A stretch of 64,000 nt of DNA from CAZOVB01 sp964583095 (GTDB lineage Bacteria > Planctomycetota > Phycisphaerae > SM23-33). The number at the start of each line of letters is the position of its first letter. Positions within the stretch are counted from its first letter, which is position 1. The position numbers were made by a program, and so were the translations under genes. The stretch is from contig CAZOVB010000003.1 in NCBI GenBank assembly GCA_964583095.1, positions 124,001-188,000 of the forward strand, written 5' to 3'. Shown here one piece after another: positions 44,301 to 53,220 of the stretch. The notes below the pieces were generated by a model. It did not search any database, was not told where the DNA came from, and worked only from the letters and a program-made list of their open reading frames with translations.

Positions 44301-45989
44301 ATGACCGATCCTCTCGCCCAGTTCAGCCGAGCCCTGCTGGCCCAGGCACAACTTTCGGGCCAGTATGTATCGCCGGCCAAGCTGATCTTCATGTTCCTGC
44401 TGACAGTTCCCGCCCTGGCCCTTGGGCCCTGGGTCTATCAGGACACCAAGCGGGTCCGACTGCCCCGGGCCACCTGGAGCGCCCTGGTCCTGGGATCCTA
44501 CATCCTGGGGCTGCTGTTCTGGCTGCTGGTGCCGATCTACTTCGTCGGACTGCTGTTCTACCTCGTCCTGGCCGGGGGAGGCTTCCTGAGCTACGTACTC
44601 TACCGCAACAGCAAGGTCGAAGACCGTTATCGGGTACTGACGGCCGAGCACATCTCTTCCCTGATCAAGGGCAAGGGAGGCAAATCCCGCAAGCGTCCCA
44701 AGGAAGAAGGCCCCGAGCAGCGGTGCAAGATCTACGGAGCCGACAGCTCCCTGGTCCACCCCCCCGCCCCACAAGGAGAGGACGAAGAAGTCAACGCACA
44801 GAGACTTCGCGGCTTCAACCTCGCCCAGCGGGTCCTCTTTGACGTCGTCTGGCGAAGGGCCAGTGAAGTAGACATTGTCCCGCACAAACAGCAGTCCACC
44901 GTTCGATATATCATCGATGGCGTGACGACGGAGCGCCCCCCCATGCCGGTGGCTGACAGCGAAGCCCTGGCCCAGTTTCTCAAGTCCATCGCACGGATGG
45001 ATACCGAGGAGCGCAGGCGTCCCCAGCAGGGAACCATCGCCGTGGAAGTCACCCAGGGCCAACAGGAGGATGTCTCGGTCCGCACGGCCGGGACCACGAC
45101 CGGCCAGCGAATACAGATCCGCGTGGTCGAAGAAGCCGTCCACACCGATCTGGCCAAGCTGGGCATGAGCGAGGAGGTCCTGGCCAAGGTGCTGGAACTG
45201 AGCAACGGGCCCGGCCTGATCATCGTTTCCGGCCAGCCCCACAGCGGCGTGACCAGCACGCTCTATTCGCTGATCAAGACCCAGGACGCCTTCGTTCATC
45301 ACTTGATCACCCTGGAAAAGGATTCGGTGATCGATCTGGAGAACATCACGCAGAACGACTACGAGAATTCCGAGTCGTTGGCCAAGGCGGTCACCTCGGC
45401 GCTTCGGAGGGATCCGGACGTCCTGTTGATCGACCGTTGCAAGACTCCCGAGGCAGCGGAAATCATTCGCGATGCCTCTGAGGATCATCTGATCTTCCTG
45501 GGAGAGAACGCCTCGGATACCTTTACGGCCCTGGCCAAGTGGATCAAGCTTTGCTCTTCGCAACCCAACGCGATCGACCATCTCAAGGCCGTCACCTGCC
45601 AGATCCTCGTCCGTAAGCTCTGCGAGAACTGTCGCGAGCCGTATCGGCCCGACCCGAACCTGCTGGCCAAGGCCAACCTGCCCAGCGAGGGCATCGACAA
45701 ATTCTACCGTCCTCCCACCAAGCCGCTGACCGACGAAAAGGGCAATGAATACACCTGCCCCGCCTGCCAGGGCAGCGGGTACATGGGGCGCACCGCCGTC
45801 TTCGAGCTGCTGGAAGTGACCGATGAGTTGCGAAAACTCATCCACTCCGGGGCGACGCTGACGCAGATCAAGTCCATCTGCCGCAAGAACAAGATGCTCT
45901 ACCTGCAGGAACAGGCCCTGCGAAAGGTCATCCAGGGCACCACCAGCATTCAGGAGGTCCTCCGGGCCTCGGAAGCCAAGAAGCAGTGA
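44301..45989 (+). CDS. Membrane-anchored GspE/PilB-like protein with degenerate ATPase motifs
   Basis: A 562-residue protein. Residues about 25-100 hold three membrane segments, absent from normal GspE/PilB. Residues about 170-560 are a GspE-type ATPase fold, but the Walker A Lys is replaced: GQPHSGVT at 311-318 has Val317 where GxxxxGK[ST] is expected. The Walker B region is DPDVLLIDRC instead of DPDV(I/V)xxGExRD, losing the catalytic Glu. The four-cysteine zinc site is kept (CENC 441-444, CPAC 486-489). It is probably an ATPase-dead scaffold or regulator. GGGAG lies 10 nt before the ATG. Confidence 0.8.
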   Translation: MTDPLAQFSRALLAQAQLSGQYVSPAKLIFMFLLTVPALALGPWVYQDTKRVRLPRATWSALVLGSYILGLLFWLLVPIYFVGLLFYLVLAGGGFLSYVLYRNSKVEDRYRVLTAEHISSLIKGKGGKSRKRPKEEGPEQRCKIYGADSSLVHPPAPQGEDEEVNAQRLRGFNLAQRVLFDVVWRRASEVDIVPHKQQSTVRYIIDGVTTERPPMPVADSEALAQFLKSIARMDTEERRRPQQGTIAVEVTQGQQEDVSVRTAGTTTGQRIQIRVVEEAVHTDLAKLGMSEEVLAKVLELSNGPGLIIVSGQPHSGVTSTLYSLIKTQDAFVHHLITLEKDSVIDLENITQNDYENSESLAKAVTSALRRDPDVLLIDRCKTPEAAEIIRDASEDHLIFLGENASDTFTALAKWIKLCSSQPNAIDHLKAVTCQILVRKLCENCREPYRPDPNLLAKANLPSEGIDKFYRPPTKPLTDEKGNEYTCPACQGSGYMGRTAVFELLEVTDELRKLIHSGATLTQIKSICRKNKMLYLQEQALRKVIQGTTSIQEVLRASEAKKQ

Positions 45990-46002
45990 AAGGAAACCTG
46001 AT

Positions 46003-47196
46003 ATGATCCTCCAGATTGCTGCGATCGTCTTCATCCTCGCCATTGCCTTCTTCCAGGTGGTCCAGGGGATCTTCAGCGCCCTGGTCATGACCGTCCTGTC
46101 CGTTTTTGCTGCCATCGTGGCGATGAACTACTACGAGCCGCTGGCGGAGGTACTCGTTGCCCCTCAGCCCGGCCATGCCCACGGGGCCGCCCTGATCGCC
46201 CTGTTCGTGCTGACGCTGCTGCCGCTTCGTTTTGCCGCCGATTACTTCCTCTCCGGTAATGTGGTCTTCGGCGTCTGGGCCGACCGCATCGGCGGTGGCG
46301 TGCTGGGGCTTCTCACGGGCATGATCTGCATCGGCATCCTCACCACGGCCATGCAGATGCTCCCCTTTGGTTCCAGCATCCTGATGTACCAGCCTTTTGA
46401 CGATACGCTTCAACGACAGTCCAGCCTGGCCCCGTTCTACCCCGATGAATTCACCACGGGGCTCTTCAGCCTCGTCAGCCAGGGCTCGCTGAGCGGGGAG
46501 CATTCTTTTGGGCAGGTTCACCAGAACCTTCTTCGCGAAAACCATGGATTCCGGAACACGGGGGGCATCGGAGCACCCAACGGCGCGCCGCAGGATTCGG
46601 TCCGCGTCGTTTCTGCCCATACTTTCCCCAATGACGCAGGAGGTTGGCGAAAGGAACTCCCCCTGCGAAGTGCGTTGTGGGAGGAGAGCGAGCTTCGAAT
46701 GGCCCAGGTACTGGTCCTCCGGGTGCAGGTCAGCCAAGACGCCCGCGGAACCAGCCAGGAACTGGACAAGTGGTTCCGTCTGCCCGCCACGCAGTTTCAG
46801 GTAATCACCCGACAGGGCAGGCGTCTGTATCCGGTGGCGTACCTGACCCATGGCAGAATCCGGGAGTCGCGAGATCTTCATCGAGCTGAAAGCTTTTCGG
46901 CCTACTACAGTCAGGGCTCTGCCGGAGGGGTCACCGCCGTTACCCCCCCTCTTTCGGAGGGCAGCGTCAAATATCCGCAGTTTGGCCAATTGAGCGTCCA
47001 GAGGCCCTGGTTCTCCGAGGGGGGACCAAAATGGCTGACAATCGACTGGGTTTACTATCTGCCCAAAGACGACAAAGCTTTGACGCTGGTTTTCCGGCGA
47101 ACGGCCCAGGCGGAAATCCCCGCCCTGAGCAGTGGAAATATGCCCGGGAGAACGAATGGCCAACTCCCACTGCTTCGCTGGATCGAGGCGAACTGA
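46003..47196 (+). CDS. CvpA-like membrane protein with large soluble domain
   Basis: A 397-residue protein. The first 130 residues contain about four membrane segments resembling the CvpA family (FQVVQGIFSALVMTVLSVFA; RFAADYFLSGNVVFGVWADR; GGGVLGLLTGMICIGIL). The remaining 260 residues are a soluble, beta-rich domain of unknown type. CvpA proteins are linked with colicin V export and envelope stress, with no known biochemical activity. AAAGGAA precedes the ATG, and the gene starts 13 nt after the GspE-like gene, so they are cotranscribed. Confidence 0.72.
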   Translation: MILQIAAIVFILAIAFFQVVQGIFSALVMTVLSVFAAIVAMNYYEPLAEVLVAPQPGHAHGAALIALFVLTLLPLRFAADYFLSGNVVFGVWADRIGGGVLGLLTGMICIGILTTAMQMLPFGSSILMYQPFDDTLQRQSSLAPFYPDEFTTGLFSLVSQGSLSGEHSFGQVHQNLLRENHGFRNTGGIGAPNGAPQDSVRVVSAHTFPNDAGGWRKELPLRSALWEESELRMAQVLVLRVQVSQDARGTSQELDKWFRLPATQFQVITRQGRRLYPVAYLTHGRIRESRDLHRAESFSAYYSQGSAGGVTAVTPPLSEGSVKYPQFGQLSVQRPWFSEGGPKWLTIDWVYYLPKDDKALTLVFRRTAQAEIPALSSGNMPGRTNGQLPLLRWIEAN

Positions 47197-47268
47197 CCCC
47201 CCGAAGAACTCTCACCCGGACCCTGCCGGACGTCTCGAGCTTTCAGAGCCGATCCGGGCCGGTCGAAC

Positions 47269-47297
47269 TTGCCCTTTTCGGGGCCAGGCAGTAGAAT
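47269..47297 (+). promoter_or_regulatory. Promoter of the thioesterase-ior-paaK operon
   Basis: TTGCCC (47269-47274), 17 nt, TAGAAT (47292-47297). RNA would start near 47304, giving a leader of about 70 nt before the ATG at 47374. Confidence 0.6.
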
Positions 47298-47373
47298 GCT
47301 CCGACAATCGAGTGCCCTTTCACCCGGCGGAAGGGCTGTGTTTTCCTTCAGGCAAATCAGACCCGAAATCATC

Positions 47374-47796
47374 ATGGCCCCACGGCAAAGCCGCGTCCGG
47401 ATCCGCGTCCGCTACAGCGAAACCGACCAGATGGGAACCTTCTACAACTCCCGCGTGCTGGAGTGGTTCGAGGTCGGGCGCACCGAAGCGATGCGCGAGG
47501 CCGGCCTGGCTTATACCCAAATGGAAGCCCGCGGCGTCATGCTCCCCCTGGTCGAAGCCCACGTGCAGTACAAGGGACGCGCCCGGTACGACGACCTCCT
47601 GGAGATGCATGTCCGCCTGAGCCTGGAAGGAAAAGCCCGCGTTCGCTTTGATGTGGACATTCACCATGCCGATTCGGGCGATCCCGTCGCGGCCGGGTAC
47701 ACGCTCCATGCGGTGTCCAACCCCCAAGGCCGGGCCACACGCCCCCCCCAATGGCTGGTGGACTTCCTGAACTGCCCCGTTGAAATGAAAGATTGA
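47374..47796 (+). CDS. Acyl-CoA thioesterase (4HBT/YbgC type)
   Basis: A 140-residue hotdog-fold thioesterase. VRYSETDQMGTFYNSRVLEW carries the catalytic Asp of the YbgC/4HBT group. First gene of the ior operon, so its likely substrates are aryl-acetyl-CoA esters made by the downstream enzymes (inference). ATG 47374 starts directly before the conserved fold; no strong ribosome site is seen. Its stop lies 2 nt before the iorA ATG. Confidence 0.85.
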   Translation: MAPRQSRVRIRVRYSETDQMGTFYNSRVLEWFEVGRTEAMREAGLAYTQMEARGVMLPLVEAHVQYKGRARYDDLLEMHVRLSLEGKARVRFDVDIHHADSGDPVAAGYTLHAVSNPQGRATRPPQWLVDFLNCPVEMKD

Positions 47797-47798
47797 CC

Positions 47799-49397
47799 AT
47801 GCAAGACAGACTTCTCCTCAGCGGCAATGAAGCCGTCGCCACCGCTGCTCTGGACGCCCAGGTCGCCCTGGGAACCGCCTACCCCGGCACGCCGTCGACG
47901 GAAATCCTCGAACACTTCAGTCTCATCGGAGGCAATGCCCAATGGGCCCCCAATGAGAAGGTCGCCCTGGAAGTGGGCCTCGGGGCCGCCTTTGCCGGAG
48001 CCGACGTGCTGGTCACCATGAAACACGTCGGGGTCAACGTCGCAGCCGACCCGCTCTTTACCGCCGCCTATACCGGCGTAACCGGCGGGCTGGTGCTCGT
48101 ATCAGCAGATGATCCGGGCATGGCCTCGAGCCAGAACGAGCAGGACAATCGTCACTATGCCCGCGCCGCTCGCGTCCCGATGTTCGAGCCCTCCGACAGC
48201 CAGGAAGCCTACGACATGCTCATCGAAGCCCTGGCGATGAGTCGCCGTTTCGAACTGCCCTTCATCCTGCGCATGACCACCCGGATCTGCCACTCCAAGA
48301 CCATCGTGCAGCGAAAAAAGGTCGATAAGCCCGAGGCGAAGGTCCATTACCAGCGGGATATCCCCAACCGGGTAATGATTCCCGCTTACGCCAGACCCGC
48401 CCACAAACGCCTCCACGAGAAGCTCTCGCGCGTGGCCCGGTACAACCAGGACCAGGGCCCCAACCGCCTGGAAGAGGGCGATACGAAGCTGGGGATCATC
48501 GCATCGGGCATCGCCTACATGCACGCCCGCGAGGCCGCTCCCGAAGCTTCCATGTTCAAGCTGGGCCTCTCCTGGCCCCTGCCGCTGGAGCCGCTTCGCA
48601 GCTTCGTCGAGAATGTCGATCGTTGCCTGGTCATTGAAGAAGGCGATCCCGTCCTGGCCGACTCTCTCCGGGCCGAAGGGATCGATGTGGAATCCCCCGA
48701 CGCGATGTACCGTTTCGGCGAGCTTTCGGTCTCGCGTGTCAAGCGAATGCTGGCCGGGGATACCTCCGCCGAGGAAGCGCCACCCAAGGGCAAGCCCCCC
48801 CAGCTTTGTCCGGGCTGTCCGCACCGGAATGTCTTCGAGACGCTTCGGGACATGGGATGCATCGTGGCCGGCGACATCGGCTGCTACACGCTGGGTGTCC
48901 TGCCGCCCTTCGAGGCCATGGATACCTGCGTGTGCATGGGCGCCAGCATCGGGGTGGGGCTGGGAATGCGCCACGTCCTGCCCGACGAGCAGGCCCGAAA
49001 GGTCGTCAGCGTCATCGGCGACAGCACCTTCGTCCACAGCGGGCTTACCGGCCTGGCCGAGATGGTCTACAACCCCCCGCCCACCGGGCACGTGGTGATC
49101 ATCCTGGACAACTCCACCACCGCCATGACGGGCTTGCAGGAGCATCCGGGAACCGGCCGAAAGCTCGACCACACCCCAACCAGGCAGATGGTCTTCGAGG
49201 ATGTCGCCAAGGCCATGGGAATCGACAACGTTCAGGTCTTCAATCCGACCACGCAGACCAAGCAACTGATCCAGGCTGTCGGTGAGGCACTGGACTCGAA
49301 TCAACTGAGCCTGATCATTGCCCGCAGGCCCTGTCTGCTGGCAGTGGGCAAAATCAAGCAGTATCAGCAGGCCGCTTGGCAGGGAGGTGCATCGTGA
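47799..49397 (+). CDS. iorA: Indolepyruvate ferredoxin oxidoreductase, alpha subunit, without ferredoxin domain
   Basis: A 532-residue IorA that oxidatively decarboxylates aryl-pyruvates (from Trp, Phe, Tyr) to aryl-acetyl-CoA using thiamine diphosphate. N-terminal LLSGNEAVATAALDA and GTAYPGTPSTEIL form the PYR domain; CPGCPHRNVF and the ThDP site GDIGCYTLG and GDSTFVHSGL form the PP domain. Known IorA proteins are about 600-650 residues and end with a two-cluster ferredoxin domain; here the protein stops just after IIARRPCLLAV, so those cysteines are missing. Electrons must leave by another carrier. The stop overlaps the iorB start. Confidence 0.92.
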   Translation: MQDRLLLSGNEAVATAALDAQVALGTAYPGTPSTEILEHFSLIGGNAQWAPNEKVALEVGLGAAFAGADVLVTMKHVGVNVAADPLFTAAYTGVTGGLVLVSADDPGMASSQNEQDNRHYARAARVPMFEPSDSQEAYDMLIEALAMSRRFELPFILRMTTRICHSKTIVQRKKVDKPEAKVHYQRDIPNRVMIPAYARPAHKRLHEKLSRVARYNQDQGPNRLEEGDTKLGIIASGIAYMHAREAAPEASMFKLGLSWPLPLEPLRSFVENVDRCLVIEEGDPVLADSLRAEGIDVESPDAMYRFGELSVSRVKRMLAGDTSAEEAPPKGKPPQLCPGCPHRNVFETLRDMGCIVAGDIGCYTLGVLPPFEAMDTCVCMGASIGVGLGMRHVLPDEQARKVVSVIGDSTFVHSGLTGLAEMVYNPPPTGHVVIILDNSTTAMTGLQEHPGTGRKLDHTPTRQMVFEDVAKAMGIDNVQVFNPTTQTKQLIQAVGEALDSNQLSLIIARRPCLLAVGKIKQYQQAAWQGGAS

Positions 49398-49876
49398 GCG
49401 ACCGGACGACCAATGTTGTCATCGCGGGCCTGGGAGGCCAGGGCGTCCTCAAGGCCAGCGACATCCTGGCCGACGCAGCCTTCCTGGCCGGGCTGGAAGT
49501 GAAAAAGGCCGAGGTCCACGGCATGAGCCAGCGAGGCGGGAGCGTCAACAGCGACGTTCGTTTCGGCCAGTCGGTCCTGAGCCCCATGGTCCCCCAGGGC
49601 CAGGCCCACTACCTGGTGGTCCTGGAAGAGACCCAGGTCGAGAACAACCGCCATCGCCTCGCCGGCCAAGGCAAGCTCATCGGCCCGGACAGCGTAGACC
49701 CATCCACCCTTCCCAACCGCAAGAGCTTCAACGTCGCGATGCTCGGAGTCCTCAGCCGCGAGCTGTCGATCGACCCGGAGCACTTCCGCGGGGCGATCCG
49801 TCGCAACCTTCCCGAGAAACTGCACGAAGTGAACTTCCAGGCATTCGACCTGGGGCGGGCAGCGCCGGCAGACTGA
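49394..49876 (+). CDS. iorB: Indolepyruvate ferredoxin oxidoreductase, beta subunit
   Basis: A 160-residue gamma-type subunit that completes the CoA-binding site of the enzyme. VVIAGLGGQGVLKASDILAD, VKKAEVHGMSQRGGSVNSDV and YLVVLEETQVENNRH are conserved. GTG start overlaps the iorA stop (GTGA), with GGGAGG 6 nt upstream. Slightly shorter than most IorB (about 190). Confidence 0.93.
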   Translation: MSDRTTNVVIAGLGGQGVLKASDILADAAFLAGLEVKKAEVHGMSQRGGSVNSDVRFGQSVLSPMVPQGQAHYLVVLEETQVENNRHRLAGQGKLIGPDSVDPSTLPNRKSFNVAMLGVLSRELSIDPEHFRGAIRRNLPEKLHEVNFQAFDLGRAAPAD

Positions 49877-49922
49877 TCTGCCGTTGCTCCCGGCCAGGAC
49901 CCTTCCAAATCGAGGTGGCCCC

Positions 49923-51254
49923 ATGGACATTACAGCACAACACGACCTGGGCGGTTTTCATCCGACCAGCGCACCGGACTACCTGCCCCGGGCCCAGTTG
50001 CAGGATCTTCAGCTTCGCAGGCTGCGCCGGATCGTGCATCGGGCGTACGAGAACGTGGACCTGTTCCGCATCCGCTGTGAATCGCGCAACGTACGCCCGC
50101 AGGATATCGAGTCGCTGACCGACATCGCCAAGCTGCCCTTTACCGTCAAGAACGACCTTCGAGACTCCTACCCGTTTGGCATGTTCGCCAGCCCCCTGGG
50201 TGAAATCGTCCGCCTGCACGCTTCCAGCGGCACCACGGGCAAGCCGACCGTCGTTGCCTACACCCAGGCCGACGTGGAAGTCTGGACGCAGGTGATGATG
50301 CGGACCTTCGCCGCATGCGGCTGCCACAAGGGCGACGTGATCCAGAACGCCTACGGCTACGGGCTCTTCACCGGCGGACTGGGCGCCCACTACGGGGCCG
50401 AGGGCCTCGGAGCAACCGTGATCCCCATCTCCGGGGGCAATACGGATCGGCAGATCATGATCATGAAGGACTTTGGCGTAACGGCGATCTGCTGCACCCC
50501 GAGTTACTTTGTCCACATCGTGGAACGCGCGGCCGAGATGGGCGTCGACATCCGGGAGCTGCCCCTTCGGGCGGGCATCTTCGGGGCAGAGCCCTGGACC
50601 GACGCCATGCGCAAACACGCCGAGACCTCCGCGGGCATCAAGGCCTACGACATCTACGGGCTCAGTGAGATCATCGGGCCCGGGGTGGCCGGCGAGTGCT
50701 GCGCCCAGGACGGGCTGCACATCTTCGAGGACCACTTCTACCCCGAGATCATCGATCCCGAGACGCAGGAAGTGGTCCCCGACGGGCAGGAAGGCGAGCT
50801 GGTCCTGACGACCCTGAGCAAACTGGCCATGCCCGTCATCCGCTACCGTACGCGGGATATCACGCGGGTGATATCCGAGCCCTGCCCGTGCGGGCGGACG
50901 GTTCGCCGCGTGGAGCGGATCGGCCGACGCAGCGACGACATGTTCATCATCCGCGGGGTGAACGTCTTCCCCTCGCAGATCGAAGAAGCCCTTCTGAGCG
51001 TGGAAGGCACGCTGCCCCACTACCAGATCGTGCTCACCCGCAGCAAGGGCCTGGACCAGATGGAAGTTCAGGTGGAAGTTACCGAGGCGTTCTTCTCCGA
51101 CAAGGTGCGGGCCCTGGAGGGCCTCCAGAAGCAGCTCCAGGAGGCCATCGCCCGCATCGTGAGCATTCGCGCCAAGGTCAGCCTCGTCCAGCCCAATACC
51201 ATCGAGCGTTCGATGGGCAAGGCCAAGAGGCTCATCGACAAACGAGAGCTGTAA
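49923..51254 (+). CDS. paaK: Phenylacetate-CoA ligase 1
   Basis: A 443-residue AMP-forming aryl-CoA ligase. HASSGTTGKPTVVAYT is the ATP/AMP loop, AYDIYGLSEIIGPGVAGEC the adenine-binding motif, and RGVNVFPSQIEEALL the hinge to the small C-terminal domain. In ior operons it interconverts aryl-acetate and aryl-acetyl-CoA; run in reverse, it could recover ATP from AMP and pyrophosphate, but direction cannot be read from sequence. GAGGTGG precedes ATG 49923. Confidence 0.92.
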   Translation: MDITAQHDLGGFHPTSAPDYLPRAQLQDLQLRRLRRIVHRAYENVDLFRIRCESRNVRPQDIESLTDIAKLPFTVKNDLRDSYPFGMFASPLGEIVRLHASSGTTGKPTVVAYTQADVEVWTQVMMRTFAACGCHKGDVIQNAYGYGLFTGGLGAHYGAEGLGATVIPISGGNTDRQIMIMKDFGVTAICCTPSYFVHIVERAAEMGVDIRELPLRAGIFGAEPWTDAMRKHAETSAGIKAYDIYGLSEIIGPGVAGECCAQDGLHIFEDHFYPEIIDPETQEVVPDGQEGELVLTTLSKLAMPVIRYRTRDITRVISEPCPCGRTVRRVERIGRRSDDMFIIRGVNVFPSQIEEALLSVEGTLPHYQIVLTRSKGLDQMEVQVEVTEAFFSDKVRALEGLQKQLQEAIARIVSIRAKVSLVQPNTIERSMGKAKRLIDKREL

Positions 51255-51297
51255 CGGATCTGCCTTTGCCGGAGTCCCGAACCGAAAGGATCCTGCC

Positions 51298-51735
51298 ATG
51301 AAGATCACCCAGATTTCCGTTTTCCTGGAGAACAAGCCAGGCCGACTCAGCGAGCCCTGCACGGTGCTGGCCGGTGCGGGCGTGAATATCACCACCCTGT
51401 CCCTGGCCGATACCGAGCAGTTCGGCATCATGCGGCTGATCGTCAAGGACTGGCAACGGGCCAGGCAGGCCCTGGTCGACAGCGGCGCGGTGGTCAATGT
51501 CACCGAGGTCGTCGCCACCGAGGTCGAAGACCGCCCCGGCGGCCTGGCCGACCTGCTGGGCATCCTGGAAAAGGGCGGCGTCAACATCGAATACATGTAC
51601 GCCTTCACGTTCCGCCGCAACGACCGGGCCGTGCTGATCTTCCGCTTCGAAGACCCCGACGCCGCCCTGGAAGTCCTCCAGTCGGCCGGTGTCAATGTCA
51701 TCGACAGCGTCGAGCTCTTCGGCAACGAGTCCTGA
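51298..51735 (+). CDS. Tandem ACT-domain protein
   Basis: A 145-residue protein of two ACT domains, modules that bind amino acids. First unit: ISVFLENKPGRLSEPCTVLA; second: VEDRPGGLADLLGILEKGGV. Genes like this often sit beside iorAB/paaK and probably sense aromatic amino acids (inference). No catalytic domain is present. It lies between the two paaK genes. Confidence 0.88.
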   Translation: MKITQISVFLENKPGRLSEPCTVLAGAGVNITTLSLADTEQFGIMRLIVKDWQRARQALVDSGAVVNVTEVVATEVEDRPGGLADLLGILEKGGVNIEYMYAFTFRRNDRAVLIFRFEDPDAALEVLQSAGVNVIDSVELFGNES

Positions 51736-51754
51736 GAATCCCGGCCCCGACGCG

Positions 51755-53074
51755 ATGAGCGATTTCGTAGCGGAAAATCACATCCGGGACCCCCAGGCCG
51801 AGTGCATGCCGATCCAGCAGCGCCGCCGGCTGCAACTGGCCCGGCTGCGCGAAACCCTCCAGCGCGTCCAGGACGTTGCCTTCTACCGTGACGCACTGGC
51901 CCGGAGGAATCTGACGCCCGACTCCATCCGCAGCCTGGACGACGTCCGGCGCCTGCCCTTTACCACCAAGGCGGATCTGCGGGCGCATTACCCGCTGGGG
52001 TTCCTGGCCGTGCCCAAAGAGCAGGTCGCGCGCTTTCACGGATCCTCGGGCACCACGGGCAAGCCGACGTTCGTGGTTTACACAGCCCAGGACGTTTCCA
52101 CCTGGGCCGAGCTCTGCGCGCGATTCCTGGTCTCGGGGGGCCTGGAGGCGGGACACACGGTTCAGATCGCATTCGGCTACGGGCTATTCACCGGCGGATT
52201 CGGTCTGCATTACGGCGTGGAGCGCGTCGGGGCTTCGGTCATCCCCGCCGCGTCGGGCAATACCCCGCGCCAGTTGATGCTGATGCAGGATCTCCAGAGC
52301 GACGTGCTGGTCTGCACGCCCAGTTACGCGTTGTACATGGCCGACGCGGCCCGGGCGGCGGGGATCGAGCCCAGAAGCCTGGGGCTCTCCTTTGCCCATT
52401 TCGGCGGGGAGATGTGGACCGAGGACATGCGCGAGAATATCGAGGCGGACCTGGGGCTCCTGGCCTTTAACAATTACGGCCTGAGCGAGGTCATCGGTCC
52501 CGGCGTCAGCGGTGAATGCGTCGCGCGGACGGGAATGCACATCCAGGAAGATCATTTCCTGGTCGAATGCATCGACCCGGAAACCCTCGAGCCGGTCGAG
52601 CCGGGCGGCCAGGGCGAACTGGTCTTCACTTCCCTGACCAAGCAGGCCATGCCGATCATCCGCTACCGCACGCGCGACATCGCCTCGCTGGACCCTCAAG
52701 GCTGCCCCTGCGGCCGGACTACCGTGAGGATGAGTCGCGTGGTGGGGCGAACCGACGACATGCTCATCATCCGGGGGGTCAACGTGTTCCCCTCGCAGAT
52801 CGAGGAAGCCCTGCTGCGCGTGGACGGCACGGCCCCGCACTACCAGATCGAGGTCTCTCGCCCCAAGACGCTGGATGAGGTGACCGTTCGGGTGGAGGTC
52901 AAGCCGGAGAACTTCTCCGACGAGATGCGCCTCATGCAGGAGATGCGGATGCGGATCGACCGCCGGATCCAGTCGATTACCGGCATCCGCGCCCGGATCG
53001 AACTGGTCGCACCCAAGACCCTGGAGCGATTCCAGGGCAAGGCCAGCCGCGTCGTGGATCATCGCAACGGCTGA
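51755..53074 (+). CDS. paaK: Phenylacetate-CoA ligase 2
   Basis: A 439-residue paralogue of the preceding ligase with the same motifs: FHGSSGTTGKPTFVVYT, FNNYGLSEVIGPGVSGEC, and RGVNVFPSQIEEALLRV. Roughly half the residues match by eye, so it is an old duplication, presumably with a different aryl-acid preference. ATG 51755 begins at the conserved part; the ACT gene stops 19 nt upstream. Confidence 0.92.
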   Translation: MSDFVAENHIRDPQAECMPIQQRRRLQLARLRETLQRVQDVAFYRDALARRNLTPDSIRSLDDVRRLPFTTKADLRAHYPLGFLAVPKEQVARFHGSSGTTGKPTFVVYTAQDVSTWAELCARFLVSGGLEAGHTVQIAFGYGLFTGGFGLHYGVERVGASVIPAASGNTPRQLMLMQDLQSDVLVCTPSYALYMADAARAAGIEPRSLGLSFAHFGGEMWTEDMRENIEADLGLLAFNNYGLSEVIGPGVSGECVARTGMHIQEDHFLVECIDPETLEPVEPGGQGELVFTSLTKQAMPIIRYRTRDIASLDPQGCPCGRTTVRMSRVVGRTDDMLIIRGVNVFPSQIEEALLRVDGTAPHYQIEVSRPKTLDEVTVRVEVKPENFSDEMRLMQEMRMRIDRRIQSITGIRARIELVAPKTLERFQGKASRVVDHRNG

Positions 53075-53220
53075 AGCCTCGGTTTTTTCGCGTTTTTCCA
53101 CCTTCTCAAGCCCTTCTCGGGCCCATTGGCGCCTAAAGTGGAGCAGAGGAAACGGGTCAATAGAACGCTGATCCCGAAACCTCGCCAAAGCAGTCTTTTG
53201 CAACCACTGGAGGTGGCAAA

